Shown one piece after another: positions 40,002-48,514 of a stretch of DNA of 64,000 nt. Within the stretch, counting starts at the first letter, position 1; every line of letters starts with the position of its first letter. The translations under genes and the position numbers were made by a program. The DNA is taken from assembly GCF_040892545.1 (NCBI RefSeq), contig NZ_CP156079.1, forward strand, positions 1,054,001 to 1,118,000, in the 5' to 3' direction. The notes beneath the pieces were generated by a model. That model saw nothing but the letters and a program-made list of their open reading frames with translations. It had not been told where the DNA came from and did not search any database. This DNA comes from Paracidovorax avenae (GTDB lineage: Bacteria > Pseudomonadota > Gammaproteobacteria > Burkholderiales > Burkholderiaceae_C).

Positions 40002-40318
40002 GGAGGGGTGGGGGCGGAGGCAGGAGAGGACGTCGGGGAGGGCGCGGGCGATGCGGCAGATGCTGCGGAAGACGAAGGAGCGGACGGTGCCGAGGCCGGC
40101 ATGGCCGGCCCTGCGGGCGCCAGGGACGGCGCCGGGATCGGCGAGGGCGTCGGCGCGTCGCGCATGGGATCGAGCGTCTGCGGCAGCGTGGCACGCTGGC
40201 TGGCCGCGGGGTCGCCCGGCAGGTAGAGCGGGCCGCGCTGCCCGCAGCCGGTCAGCGCGGCAACCGTACCGGCAGCAAGGACGGACACGCTGACTAGAAT
40301 TTGGGAAGCTCTCAACAT
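39998..40318 (-). CDS. lptM: Small outer-membrane lipoprotein LptM (YifL)
   Basis: A 106-residue lipoprotein with signal peptide and lipobox ALTG-C25. The mature N terminus [11 protein letters not shown] is diagnostic of LptM, which helps mature the LPS translocon LptD/E. The rest is a low-complexity tail of proline, alanine and serine. ATG at 40318 lies only 18 bp from the divergent cyaY start, and its stop overlaps lysA. Confidence 0.9.
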   Translation of the reverse strand: MLRASQILVSVSVLAAGTVAALTGCGQRGPLYLPGDPAASQRATLPQTLDPMRDAPTPSPIPAPSLAPAGPAMPASAPSAPSSSAASAASPAPSPTSSPASAPTPP

Positions 40319-40336
40319 CCGCAAATTGTAGAAGTA

Positions 40337-40669
40337 ATGACCGACCAAGAATTCCTGGACCACGCCGAGAAACTGCTGCTGGCGGTCGAGCAGGGCTGCG
40401 ACCGCATCAACGACGCGACCGACGCCGACCTGGACGCCCAGCGCTCGGGCGGCATGGTGACCATCACCTTCCCCAACCGCAGCCAGATCGTCATCAACCT
40501 GCAAAAGCCGTTGCACGAGATCTGGATGGCGGCCCAGTCGGGCGGCTACCACTACCGTTTCGAGGACGGCGCCTGGCAGGACACCAAGGGCGCAGGCGAG
40601 TTCTTTGCCGCCCTGAGCCGGGACGCGTCCCGCCAGGCGGGCATGCCGCTGTCGTTCTCCGCGGCCTGA
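40337..40669 (+). CDS. cyaY: Frataxin-like iron donor CyaY
   Basis: A 110-residue cytosolic protein that binds iron and modulates Fe-S cluster assembly. The acidic first helix [20 protein letters not shown] and the sheet [20 protein letters not shown] with [16 protein letters not shown] cover the fold; length is normal. ATG at 40337 chosen over a frame start at 40301, which adds non-family residues. TAGAAT at 40294-40299 could be its -10 box, inside lptM. Confidence 0.95.
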   Translation: MTDQEFLDHAEKLLLAVEQGCDRINDATDADLDAQRSGGMVTITFPNRSQIVINLQKPLHEIWMAAQSGGYHYRFEDGAWQDTKGAGEFFAALSRDASRQAGMPLSFSAA

Positions 40670-40701
40670 GCGCCGGGCCGTTTCCTGGCAGGTTTCTCCA
40701 G

Positions 40702-40734
40702 AAAAAAAGGCACCGCGGCCGAAGCCGGGGTGCC
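40702..40734 (-). terminator. Intrinsic terminator of the PBP1A gene
   Basis: On the minus strand GGCACC (40734-40729) pairs with GGTGCC (40714-40709), with further pairing around a TTCG loop, followed by seven T (40708-40702). It serves the ponA gene, which ends at 40767. No T-run for the plus-strand cyaY transcript. Confidence 0.85.
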
Positions 40735-40744
40735 TCCGTCGCCG

Positions 40745-40763
40745 CCTCGCGCTGCGCGCGAGG
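40745..40763. repeat. Hairpin with TGC loop at the end of ponA
   Basis: CCTCGCGC-TGC-GCGCGAGG, a perfect 8-bp stem ending four bases from the ponA stop. Same loop as the hairpins after metK and after the substrate-binding protein gene. Confidence 0.6.
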
Positions 40764-40766
40764 GGA

Positions 40767-43160
40767 TCAGTTCCTGAACAGGTCCAGGATGCGGTTGCGC
40801 TCTTCCGCCGGGGGCGGTGCCTGCGGCGGCGCGCCCGGCACCGCGGCGGCGGGATGGTCTTCCATGCCCACGCTCGCCACGCCGGCATTGCGGGCGAATT
40901 CCTCGTAGAACCATTCGCCCCCGACGTTCACCACGCCCGGCGGCACCGTCGGTTCGGCCACGGGCACCCCCTTCAGGGCGCGTTCCATGAAGCTGATCCA
41001 GACCGGCAGGCTCAGGCCGCCGCCGGTTTCGCGGCTGCCCAGGTTGCGCGGGGTGTCGTAGCCGATCCAGGTGACCGCCGCGATGGTGGGCTGGAAGCCC
41101 GCGAACCATGCATCCATGGCATCGTTGGTGGTGCCGGTCTTGCCGTAGATGTCCGGGCGCTTGAGCGTCGCCTGCGCGCGGGCGGCCGTGCCCGACCGCG
41201 TCACTTCCTGCAGCAGGCTGTCCATCACGAACGCGTTGCGTGCCTCGATGGCGCGCGGGTTGTCGGTGGTCGCCGGCGGCTCGAAGTTGGACAGGATGCG
41301 GCCCTTGTGGTCCGTCACCCGGGTGATGAGGTAGGGGTTCACGCGGTAGCCGCCATTGGCGAAGACCGAGTACGCGGACACCATCTGCATCGGCGTCACG
41401 GAGCCGGCACCCAGCGCCATCGTGAGGTAGGCGGGATGCTTGTCCGCGTCAAAGCCGAAGCGCGTGATCCAGTCCTGCGCGGTTTTCGGGCCGACGGCCT
41501 GGAGGATGCGGATGGACACGACGTTCTTGGACTTGGCCAGCGCGGTGCGCAGGGTCATGGGGCCGTCGTACTTGCCGTCGTAGTTCTTGGGCTCCCAGGG
41601 CTGGCCGCCCGTGGTGCCGGCACTGAAGAACAGCGGCGCATCGTTCACCACCGTCGCGGGCGTGAAACCCTTCTCGAGCGCGGCCGAGTAGATGAAGGGC
41701 TTGAAGCTGGAGCCCGGCTGGCGCCATGCCTGGGTGACGTGGTTGAACTTGTTCTTGTCGAAGTCGAAGCCGCCCACGAGCGCCTTGATCGCGCCGTTGC
41801 GGGGATCGACGGCGACGAAGGCGCCCTCGACCTCGGGCAGCTGCGTGATGTCCCAGGTCTTCTTCGGCGTCTGGATGATGCGGATCACCGCGCCGCGGCG
41901 GATGCGGATATTGGGCGGCGCCTTGTCGCTGAGCCCGGACTGCGCGGGCTTGAGCCCGTCGCCGGTGATCTCGATGGGCTCGCCGTTGGCGCGCGCCGCC
42001 ACGATCTTCTTCGGGGAAGCCTCCAGCACCACGGCCGACAGCACGTCGCCATTGTCCGGATGGCTCGCGAGCGTGTCGTCGATGACGTCCTCGGCCTCCT
42101 GGGCATCGGTGGGCAGGGCGACGAATTTCTCCGGCCCGCGGTAATGCTGGCGGCGCTCGTAGTCCATGATGCCCTTGCGCAGGGCCTGGTACGCGGATTC
42201 CTGGTCGCCTGCCGTGAGGGTGGTATAGACATTCAGGCCGCGCGTATAGGCTTCGGCGCCATACTGCGCGAAGATGAGCTGGCGTGCCATCTCGGCCACG
42301 TATTCGGCATGGATGCGGGTATTGTCCGGGCCGCCGGGGCGGATCTTCAGGTCTTCCTGCTTGGCGGCCGCGCCCTCTTCGGCCGTGATGAAGCCGTTCT
42401 CCACCATGCGATCGATGATGTAGAGCTGGCGCACGCGGGCGCGCTTGGGATTGCTGATGGGGTTGTAGGCGGACGGTGCCTTGGGCAGGCCCGCCAGCAT
42501 CGCCGCCTCGGCAATGCTGATGGACTTCAGCGGTTTTCCGAAATACGCTTCGGACGCCGCGGCGAAACCGTATGCCCTGTTGCCCAGATAAATCTGGTTC
42601 ATGTAAATCTCGAGAATCTGATTTTTGGTCAGCAGGTGCTCGAGTTTGAATGTTAGTAATATTTCGTAAATTTTGCGTGTGATTGTTTTCTCTGATGAGA
42701 GATAAACATTGCGCGCCACCTGCATGGTGATGGTGGAGGCGCCCTGGCTCTTCACCCGGCCGAGGTTGGCCAGGCCTGCGCGGACCATGCCCTTGTAGTC
42801 CACGCCGCCATGCTGGAAGAAGCGGGCGTCCTCGATGGCCAGCACCGCGTTGGTCATGACCTTCGGGATGTCCTGGATGGGCGTGAGGTTGCGGCGCTCT
42901 TCGCCGAACTCGCCGAGCAGCGCCCCTTCGGCGGAATAGACGCGCAAGGGCAGCTTGGGCCGGTAGTCGGCGAGGTCGGAGATGTCCGGCAGGTTGGGGT
43001 AGGCCACCGCCAGCGCCACGGCAATCAGCAGGGCCAGGCCCAGTGCGCCCGCGGCCGCGATCCCGAAGAGCCAGGCCAGGCTCCTGAGCAGCCAGCGGAG
43101 CCACGTGGGACGGGCGGAAGCGCTCTCGCGAGCGGTCTTGTCGGTCGGGGGAGGCGGCAT
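40767..43160 (-). CDS. mrcA: Penicillin-binding protein 1A (bifunctional transglycosylase/transpeptidase)
   Basis: A 797-residue class A PBP that polymerises and cross-links peptidoglycan. TM helix about residues 17-48. Transglycosylase motifs EDARFFQHGGVDYKG, GASTITMQVARN and KIYEILLTFKLEHLLTKNQI. Transpeptidase motifs S-x-x-K in QPGSSFKPF, SKN in LAKSKNVVS and KTG in YGKTGTTNDAMDAW. ATG at 43160 is preferred over TTG at 43175 because a promoter -10 lies so close that the TTG would be at the RNA 5' end. About 110 bp inside the gene (42601-42710) are roughly one-third GC, unlike the rest. Divergent from pilM. Confidence 0.94.
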   Translation of the reverse strand: MPPPPTDKTARESASARPTWLRWLLRSLAWLFGIAAAGALGLALLIAVALAVAYPNLPDISDLADYRPKLPLRVYSAEGALLGEFGEERRNLTPIQDIPKVMTNAVLAIEDARFFQHGGVDYKGMVRAGLANLGRVKSQGASTITMQVARNVYLSSEKTITRKIYEILLTFKLEHLLTKNQILEIYMNQIYLGNRAYGFAAASEAYFGKPLKSISIAEAAMLAGLPKAPSAYNPISNPKRARVRQLYIIDRMVENGFITAEEGAAAKQEDLKIRPGGPDNTRIHAEYVAEMARQLIFAQYGAEAYTRGLNVYTTLTAGDQESAYQALRKGIMDYERRQHYRGPEKFVALPTDAQEAEDVIDDTLASHPDNGDVLSAVVLEASPKKIVAARANGEPIEITGDGLKPAQSGLSDKAPPNIRIRRGAVIRIIQTPKKTWDITQLPEVEGAFVAVDPRNGAIKALVGGFDFDKNKFNHVTQAWRQPGSSFKPFIYSAALEKGFTPATVVNDAPLFFSAGTTGGQPWEPKNYDGKYDGPMTLRTALAKSKNVVSIRILQAVGPKTAQDWITRFGFDADKHPAYLTMALGAGSVTPMQMVSAYSVFANGGYRVNPYLITRVTDHKGRILSNFEPPATTDNPRAIEARNAFVMDSLLQEVTRSGTAARAQATLKRPDIYGKTGTTNDAMDAWFAGFQPTIAAVTWIGYDTPRNLGSRETGGGLSLPVWISFMERALKGVPVAEPTVPPGVVNVGGEWFYEEFARNAGVASVGMEDHPAAAVPGAPPQAPPPAEERNRILDLFRN

Positions 43161-43186
43161 ATCTGTCCAGTGCAAATCAACCGGGC

Positions 43187-43213
43187 ATTATAAAAAATCG
43201 GGCGTTGCATCAA
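43187..43213 (-). promoter_or_regulatory. Probable promoter of the PBP1A gene
   Basis: On the minus strand TTGATG (43213-43208) and a perfect TATAAT (43192-43187), 15 bp apart, with the -10 about 27 bases before the ATG at 43160. The spacing is short, but the -10 is exact and stands in an AT-rich patch. Confidence 0.5.
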
Positions 43214-43434
43214 CGTTTTTTCCGTGCCGGCCGCCGCCGCCCCTCCCGACGCGGCAGCGCTTGCGGCCGCGTGCATTTAACGCCCGGCAACGGTCGGAAA
43301 ACCGTCTGCTTTTGACAACGTAACGGCGGCTTCGGCGGCGGGAAACGCTTTGCCGCCCCGCAACCTTACTGCTAGCATTCATGTGAAGTGTTAAGTTTTG
43401 TTGCGTCAATAAGGCGAGTTACAGGGGGCCAATC

Positions 43435-44514
43435 TTGATCTCTTTGGGATCTTTGTTCAGTCGCCAGGCTGCGCCGCTGCTGGGCATCGACATCAGCTCT
43501 TCCAGCGTCAAGCTGGTCGAGCTCGGGCGCGACAAGGCAGGGGGGCTGGTACTGGAACGTTGTGCGATCGAGCCCCTGGAGCGGGGCTGGATCAGCGACG
43601 GCAATATCGAAAAATTCGATGAAGTCGCCGAGGCCCTGCGCCGCCTGGTGAAGAAGAGCGGCACGCGCACCCGCAACGTGGCGCTCGCGCTGCCGCCTTC
43701 GGCCGTCATCACCAAGCGCATCACCCTGCCGGGCGGCATGACGGAGCAGGAACTCGAGGTCCAGGTCGAGTCCGAAGCCAACCAATACATCCCGTTCTCC
43801 CTCGACGAGGTGAGCCTCGATTTCTGCGTCATCGGTCCCAACAAGAGTGCGCCGGGGGATGTGGACGTGCTGATCGCGGCTTCGCGGCGCGAAAAGGTGC
43901 AGGACCGGCAGGGGCTGGCCGAGGCGGCCGGGCTGAAGCCGGTCATCGTCGATATCGAATCCCACGCCTCCCGGCTCGCCGCGGGCCGGCTCATCGAGGC
44001 CCTGCCGCAGCAGGGCAAGGACGCGCTGGTGGCGCTGTTCGAGGTGGGCGCACTCACGACGAGCATGCAGGTCATTCGCAACGAAGAGGTCCTCTACGAC
44101 AGGGACCAGGCCTTCGGCGGCGCGCAGCTGACCCAGCTCATCGTGCGGCAGTACGGTTTTTCCGCCGAGGAAGCGGAGAGCAAGAAGCGCAGCGGCGACC
44201 TGCCGGAAGACTATGCTTCAGCGGTCCTTCGCCCGTTCGTGGAAAGCATGGCTCAGGAAATCGGCCGTGCATTGCAGTTCTTCTTCACCAGTACGCCCTA
44301 CAACCGGGTGGATCACATCATGCTGGCCGGCGGTTCCGCGCCGCTGCCCGGCCTGACGGAAGCCGTCACTCAGCACTCGGGCTGCGCCTGCACGGCCATC
44401 AATCCCTTTGAGGGCATGGAGATCGGAAGTTCCGTCCGTCTCAAGAAGATGGTGCGCGAGGCGCCTTCCTACCTGACTTCGTGCGGGCTCGCCATGCGGA
44501 GGTTCCTCCAGTGA
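43435..44514 (+). CDS. pilM: Type IV pilus inner-membrane platform protein PilM
   Basis: A 359-residue actin-like cytoplasmic protein that binds PilN and links the ATPases to the pilus machine. LLGIDISSSSVKLVEL is the phosphate-1 loop, ALFEVGALTTSMQV the phosphate-2 region and MLAGGSAPLPGL the adenosine motif. The start is TTG at 43435, with AGGGGG eight bases upstream; no ATG precedes the family N terminus. The stop overlaps the GTG of pilN. First gene of pilMNOPQ, divergent from the PBP1A gene as in many beta- and gammaproteobacteria. Confidence 0.95.
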   Translation: MISLGSLFSRQAAPLLGIDISSSSVKLVELGRDKAGGLVLERCAIEPLERGWISDGNIEKFDEVAEALRRLVKKSGTRTRNVALALPPSAVITKRITLPGGMTEQELEVQVESEANQYIPFSLDEVSLDFCVIGPNKSAPGDVDVLIAASRREKVQDRQGLAEAAGLKPVIVDIESHASRLAAGRLIEALPQQGKDALVALFEVGALTTSMQVIRNEEVLYDRDQAFGGAQLTQLIVRQYGFSAEEAESKKRSGDLPEDYASAVLRPFVESMAQEIGRALQFFFTSTPYNRVDHIMLAGGSAPLPGLTEAVTQHSGCACTAINPFEGMEIGSSVRLKKMVREAPSYLTSCGLAMRRFLQ

Positions 44515-45125
44515 TTCTCATCAACCTGCTGCCCCACCGCGAGGCAGCCCGGAAGCGCCGCAAGGAAGCCTTCCAGGTGGCGATGTTCGCGTCGTTCCTG
44601 GCGGGCCTCGCGATCGCCGCCATCGTCTATTGGTGGTTCCAGATGATGATCGGGGAGCAGCAGGGGCGCAATGCCTTCCTGCAGTCCGAGATCCAGGTCC
44701 TCGAGGGCCAGATCAAGGAGATCGCCACCATCGAGGAAGAAATCGCCGCCCTGCGCGCGCGCCAGAAGGCGGTGGAGGATCTCCAGTCCGACCGCAACCT
44801 GCCCGTCCACCTGCTCTCGGAGCTGGTGCGGCAGTTGCCTGACGGCGTCTACATCACGAGCCTGAAGCAGGCGGACCAGGTCATCACCATGCAGGGCATG
44901 GCGCAATCGAACGAGCGGGTCTCGGAAATGCTGCGCAACCTGGCGGACAACACGCCATGGTTCTCCAAGCCCGAGCTGGTGGAGATCGTGGCCACGACCG
45001 TGGCCCTGACCCCCCGGGACCAGCGCCGGGTGGCTTCGTTCAACGTGCGTTTCCGGCTCATGCGGACCAGCGAGGCGCAGAAGGCCATGGATGGCGCGAG
45101 CGCGCCGCGCGCGGCGGGGGGATGA
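44511..45125 (+). CDS. pilN: Type IV pilus assembly protein PilN
   Basis: A 204-residue bitopic protein. The N-terminal MILINLLPHREAARKRRKEA is the short peptide that docks on PilM; one TM helix follows (about 22-43), then a coiled-coil and a small periplasmic domain. Start is GTG at 44511, inside the pilM stop (GTGA). The stop overlaps the pilO start in the same way. Works with PilO as the inner-membrane alignment complex. Confidence 0.95.
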   Translation: MILINLLPHREAARKRRKEAFQVAMFASFLAGLAIAAIVYWWFQMMIGEQQGRNAFLQSEIQVLEGQIKEIATIEEEIAALRARQKAVEDLQSDRNLPVHLLSELVRQLPDGVYITSLKQADQVITMQGMAQSNERVSEMLRNLADNTPWFSKPELVEIVATTVALTPRDQRRVASFNVRFRLMRTSEAQKAMDGASAPRAAGG

Positions 45126-45808
45126 GGATGGCGACAAGAAAAAAAGCATCGGTGGATTTCAGCGCGCTGCAGGACAGCCTGCAGCGGCAGTTCCGGAACC
45201 TGGATCCGAAGGATCCTTCCCTCTGGCCGCCCCTGCCCCGGCTGCTGCTGTGCGTCTTCATCGCCGTGGCCGTGGCTGCGTTCCTGTGGTTCTTCAAGAT
45301 CAACGAATACCAGGACGAGCTCGAAGCCGAGCGTGCGAAGGAAGTCAGCCTGCGGGAGGACTACCAGCGCAAGCTCGTCAAGGCGGTGAGCCTGGACGCC
45401 CTGAAGAAGCAGCGCGAGCAGGTGCAGCAGTACGTGATCCAGCTGGAGAAGCAGCTGCCCAGCAAGGCCGAGATGGCCGCGCTGCTGTCGGACATCAACC
45501 AGGCCGGCCTGGGGCGCAGCCTGCAGTTCGAACTGTTCCGTCCGGGGCAGGTGGTGGTGCGCGACTATTACGCGGAGCTGCCCATCGCCATCAGGGTCAC
45601 GGGCAAGTACCACGACATCGGCGCCTTCGCGGCGGACATCGCCAATCTTTCCCGCATCGTCACGCTGAACAACATCACCCTGTCGCCCGCGAACACGAAG
45701 GACGCGCCGGCCGGCACGCTGTCGATGGAGGCCACGGCGCGCACGTTCCGCTACCTGGACCCTGACGAGATCCAGGCCCAGCGCAAGGCTGCCGGAGGAA
45801 AGAAATGA
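45122..45808 (+). CDS. pilO: Type IV pilus assembly protein PilO
   Basis: A 228-residue bitopic protein: short cytoplasmic N terminus, TM helix about 40-60 (PRLLLCVFIAVAVAAFLWFF), coiled-coil (EYQDELEAERAKEVSLREDY) and a ferredoxin-like periplasmic domain ending LSMEATARTFRYLD. ATG at 45122 overlaps pilN by four bases; ATG at 45128 is an alternative two codons in. Pairs with PilN and contacts PilP. Confidence 0.94.
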   Translation: MRMATRKKASVDFSALQDSLQRQFRNLDPKDPSLWPPLPRLLLCVFIAVAVAAFLWFFKINEYQDELEAERAKEVSLREDYQRKLVKAVSLDALKKQREQVQQYVIQLEKQLPSKAEMAALLSDINQAGLGRSLQFELFRPGQVVVRDYYAELPIAIRVTGKYHDIGAFAADIANLSRIVTLNNITLSPANTKDAPAGTLSMEATARTFRYLDPDEIQAQRKAAGGKK

Positions 45809-46350
45809 AGCGGCATCTTCCGTACGCGCTGGCCGCGTTCGCGGTGGCAGCGTTGCAGGGCTGCGGCTCCTCCAACGAGGACGAACTGCGCGAGTGGATG
45901 GCGCAGTTGCGCGCCACGACCCGCCCGCACGTCACGCCCCTGAGCGAGCCCAAGCGGTTCCAGCCCGAGAACTATGTCGTCGATGGAGCCGCCGACCCGT
46001 TCAACCAGGCCAAGCTGACGCAGGCACTGCGCCGGGATTCCGCGCAGGTGGCCTCCAACGCGACGCTGATCGCGCCCGAGATGGCCCGCCGCAAGGAGCC
46101 CCTGGAGGCCTATCCGCTGGACGCCATGTCCATGGTCGGCAGCCTGAACAAGAACGGGGTTCCCACGGCCCTCCTGAAGGTGGACAACCTGATCTACCAG
46201 GTGCGCGTGGGCAACTACCTGGGGCAGAACTACGGAAAAATCACCCGGATCACCGAGACGGCCATTCAGCTGCGTGAAATAGTCCAGGACGCCACGGGCG
46301 ACTGGATAGAGCGTCCTGCGACGCTGGATCTCCAAGAGGGGAAGAAATGA
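45805..46350 (+). CDS. pilP: Type IV pilus lipoprotein PilP
   Basis: A 181-residue inner-membrane lipoprotein, lipobox ALQG-C20. After a flexible stretch (residues about 30-75, containing FQPENYVVDGAADPFNQAKL) comes the beta-sandwich homology-region domain MVGSLNKNGVPTALLKVDNL to the C terminus. It joins PilN/O to the secretin PilQ. ATGA overlaps at both ends with pilO and pilQ. Confidence 0.94.
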   Translation: MKRHLPYALAAFAVAALQGCGSSNEDELREWMAQLRATTRPHVTPLSEPKRFQPENYVVDGAADPFNQAKLTQALRRDSAQVASNATLIAPEMARRKEPLEAYPLDAMSMVGSLNKNGVPTALLKVDNLIYQVRVGNYLGQNYGKITRITETAIQLREIVQDATGDWIERPATLDLQEGKK

Positions 46351-48494
46351 TTCGAACGAAATGGTTTGGTTTTCGCTGCCGGGCGGCCTTGCTGGCTGCC
46401 GCGGCCACGTTGTGCAGCACCTGGGTCCATGCGCAGGCTGCGATCGAGTCGGTCAAGGGCGTGATGCAGGGTGGCACGGAAATGGTCCGCATCGAGCTGT
46501 CGCAGCCGCTCGGCGCCGTGCCGTCGGGCTTCGCGATCCAGGCTCCCGCCCGCATCGCGCTGGACTTTCCCAACACCACCAACGGGACGGGCAAGTCGCT
46601 GGTCGAGGTGAACCAGGGCAACCTGAAGTCGGTGAACATCGTCCAGGCGGGCGACCGTTCGCGGGTGGTCCTCAATCTGAAGCAACCCACGTCCTACAAG
46701 GCGGAAGTGCAGGGTTCCGCCCTCATGGTGTCGCTGGAGCCCGTGTCCGGCGGGGCCGTGGCCAATGCGGCTGCCCCCGCCGTGTTCGCTGAAAACCGCA
46801 ATACCGACGTGCTTCCGCTGCGCGACGTGGATTTCCGCCGCGGCACCGATGGCGCCGGCCGGGTCATCGTCGGCCTGGCCAACAACCAGGTGGGCGTGGA
46901 TCTGCGCAAGCAGGGCAACAACCTCGTGGTGGAATTCCTCAAGTCCTCGCTGCCCGAGGGGCTGCGCAGGCGCCTCGACGTCACGGACTTCGGCACGCCC
47001 GTGCGCACAGTGACCACCACCACCCAGGGCGAGCGCGTGCGCATGACGATCGAGCCCATCGGTGAATGGGAGCACAGCGCCTACCAGAGCGACAACCAGT
47101 TCGTGGTCGAGGTCCGGCAGAAGAAGGTCGATCTGAACAAGCTGAGCCAGGGACCGGGCTTCAGCGGCGAGAAGCTGTCGCTCAACTTCCAGAACATCGA
47201 AGTGCGCTCCCTGCTGCAGGTGATCGCGGACTTCACCAATTTCAACATCGTCACGTCCGACACGGTGACCGGCGCCCTCACGCTCCGGCTCAAGGATGTC
47301 CCCTGGGACCAGGCGCTGCAGATCATCATGGATGCCAAGGGCCTGGGCATGCGCAAGTCCGGCACCGTCCTGTGGATCGCCCCGAAGGACGAGATCGATG
47401 CGCGCACGAAGAAGGACTATGAAGCGGCGCTGGCCATCCAGAAGCTCGAACCGCTGCGCACGCAGGCCTTCCAGCTGAACTACGCCAAGGCGGCCGACAT
47501 GGTGGCCCAGCTGGCCAACAACAGCACCGGCACCACCGGCACGTCCACCCGCTTCCTGTCCGAGCGTGGCAGCGCGATCGCCGAGCCCCGCACCAACCAG
47601 CTCTTCGTCACCGACACCCCCGCCAAGCTGGAAGAGGTGCGCCAGTTGCTCAGCACGCTGGACGTGGCCGTGCGCCAGGTGATGATCGAGGCGCGCATCG
47701 TCGAGGCGCGCGACACCTTCGGCCGTTCCCTGGGCGTGCGCCTGGGCGGCGCCGACCTGCGGGCCAACCGCGGGGGCGACGGCGGCTACAGCGTGGGCGG
47801 CAACAACCGCCTCGCGATCGGCACCAGCTACAACAATGCCGTCGCATCGAGCGGCGCGGGCGGAACGGTGGCGACGGGTTCGGATGCCGCCGGCTCCACC
47901 TTCGTGAACCTGCCGGCCGCGCTCTCGTCGGGCGCGAGTTTCGGCAACTTCGCGCTGACGCTCTTCAATTCCGCCGCGAACCGCTTCCTGACCCTGGAGC
48001 TGTCCGCCATGGAGGCCGACGGCCAGGGCAAGGTGGTATCGAGCCCGCGCCTCATCACGGCAGACCAGACCAAGGCCCTCATCGAGCAGGGTACCGAGTA
48101 CCCGTACTCGGTGACGGCCCCGAACGGCGCGACCACCATCGCCTTCAAGAAGGCGGTGCTGAAGCTGGAGGTCACGCCCCAGATCACGCCCGAAGGCAAC
48201 ATCATCCTCGACCTGGATGTGAACAAGGACAGCAAGGGAGAGACGACCACGCAGGGCGTCGCCATCGACACGAACCACGTCAAGACGCAGGTTCTGGTGG
48301 AGAACGGCGGTACCGTGGTGATCGGCGGGATCTTCCGGTTGGAGGAAACCAACCAGGAAAACAAGATTCCCCTGCTGGGAGACGTGCCGGTCGTCGGCAA
48401 CCTCTTCAAGAACAGGACCCGTGAGTCCACCAAGCGCGAGATGCTGGTGTTCATCACGCCGAAGGTGATTTCGGACAAAGGTCCGGTCCGTTAA
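46347..48494 (+). CDS. pilQ: Type IV pilus secretin PilQ
   Basis: A 715-residue outer-membrane secretin. Signal peptide to about residue 33; two AMIN domains (about 35-130 and 150-240) that hold it to peptidoglycan; a secretin short domain (EKLSLNFQNIEVRSLLQVIA); an N1-type domain (TQAFQLNYAKAADMVAQL); and the C-terminal secretin barrel from about 430, ending PLLGDVPVVGNLFKNRTRES. A serine/glycine-rich insertion at about 470-520 (SSGAGGTVATGSDAAG) is longer than I would expect. ATG at 46347 overlaps pilP by four bases. Confidence 0.96.
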   Translation: MIRTKWFGFRCRAALLAAAATLCSTWVHAQAAIESVKGVMQGGTEMVRIELSQPLGAVPSGFAIQAPARIALDFPNTTNGTGKSLVEVNQGNLKSVNIVQAGDRSRVVLNLKQPTSYKAEVQGSALMVSLEPVSGGAVANAAAPAVFAENRNTDVLPLRDVDFRRGTDGAGRVIVGLANNQVGVDLRKQGNNLVVEFLKSSLPEGLRRRLDVTDFGTPVRTVTTTTQGERVRMTIEPIGEWEHSAYQSDNQFVVEVRQKKVDLNKLSQGPGFSGEKLSLNFQNIEVRSLLQVIADFTNFNIVTSDTVTGALTLRLKDVPWDQALQIIMDAKGLGMRKSGTVLWIAPKDEIDARTKKDYEAALAIQKLEPLRTQAFQLNYAKAADMVAQLANNSTGTTGTSTRFLSERGSAIAEPRTNQLFVTDTPAKLEEVRQLLSTLDVAVRQVMIEARIVEARDTFGRSLGVRLGGADLRANRGGDGGYSVGGNNRLAIGTSYNNAVASSGAGGTVATGSDAAGSTFVNLPAALSSGASFGNFALTLFNSAANRFLTLELSAMEADGQGKVVSSPRLITADQTKALIEQGTEYPYSVTAPNGATTIAFKKAVLKLEVTPQITPEGNIILDLDVNKDSKGETTTQGVAIDTNHVKTQVLVENGGTVVIGGIFRLEETNQENKIPLLGDVPVVGNLFKNRTRESTKREMLVFITPKVISDKGPVR

Positions 48495-48514
48495 AAGCAA
48501 ACGAAGGTGAACGA

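Noticed and set aside
43161..43175. TTG at 43175 as start of PBP1A
   Set aside because: It would lie at about the predicted transcription start; the ATG five codons downstream is more likely.
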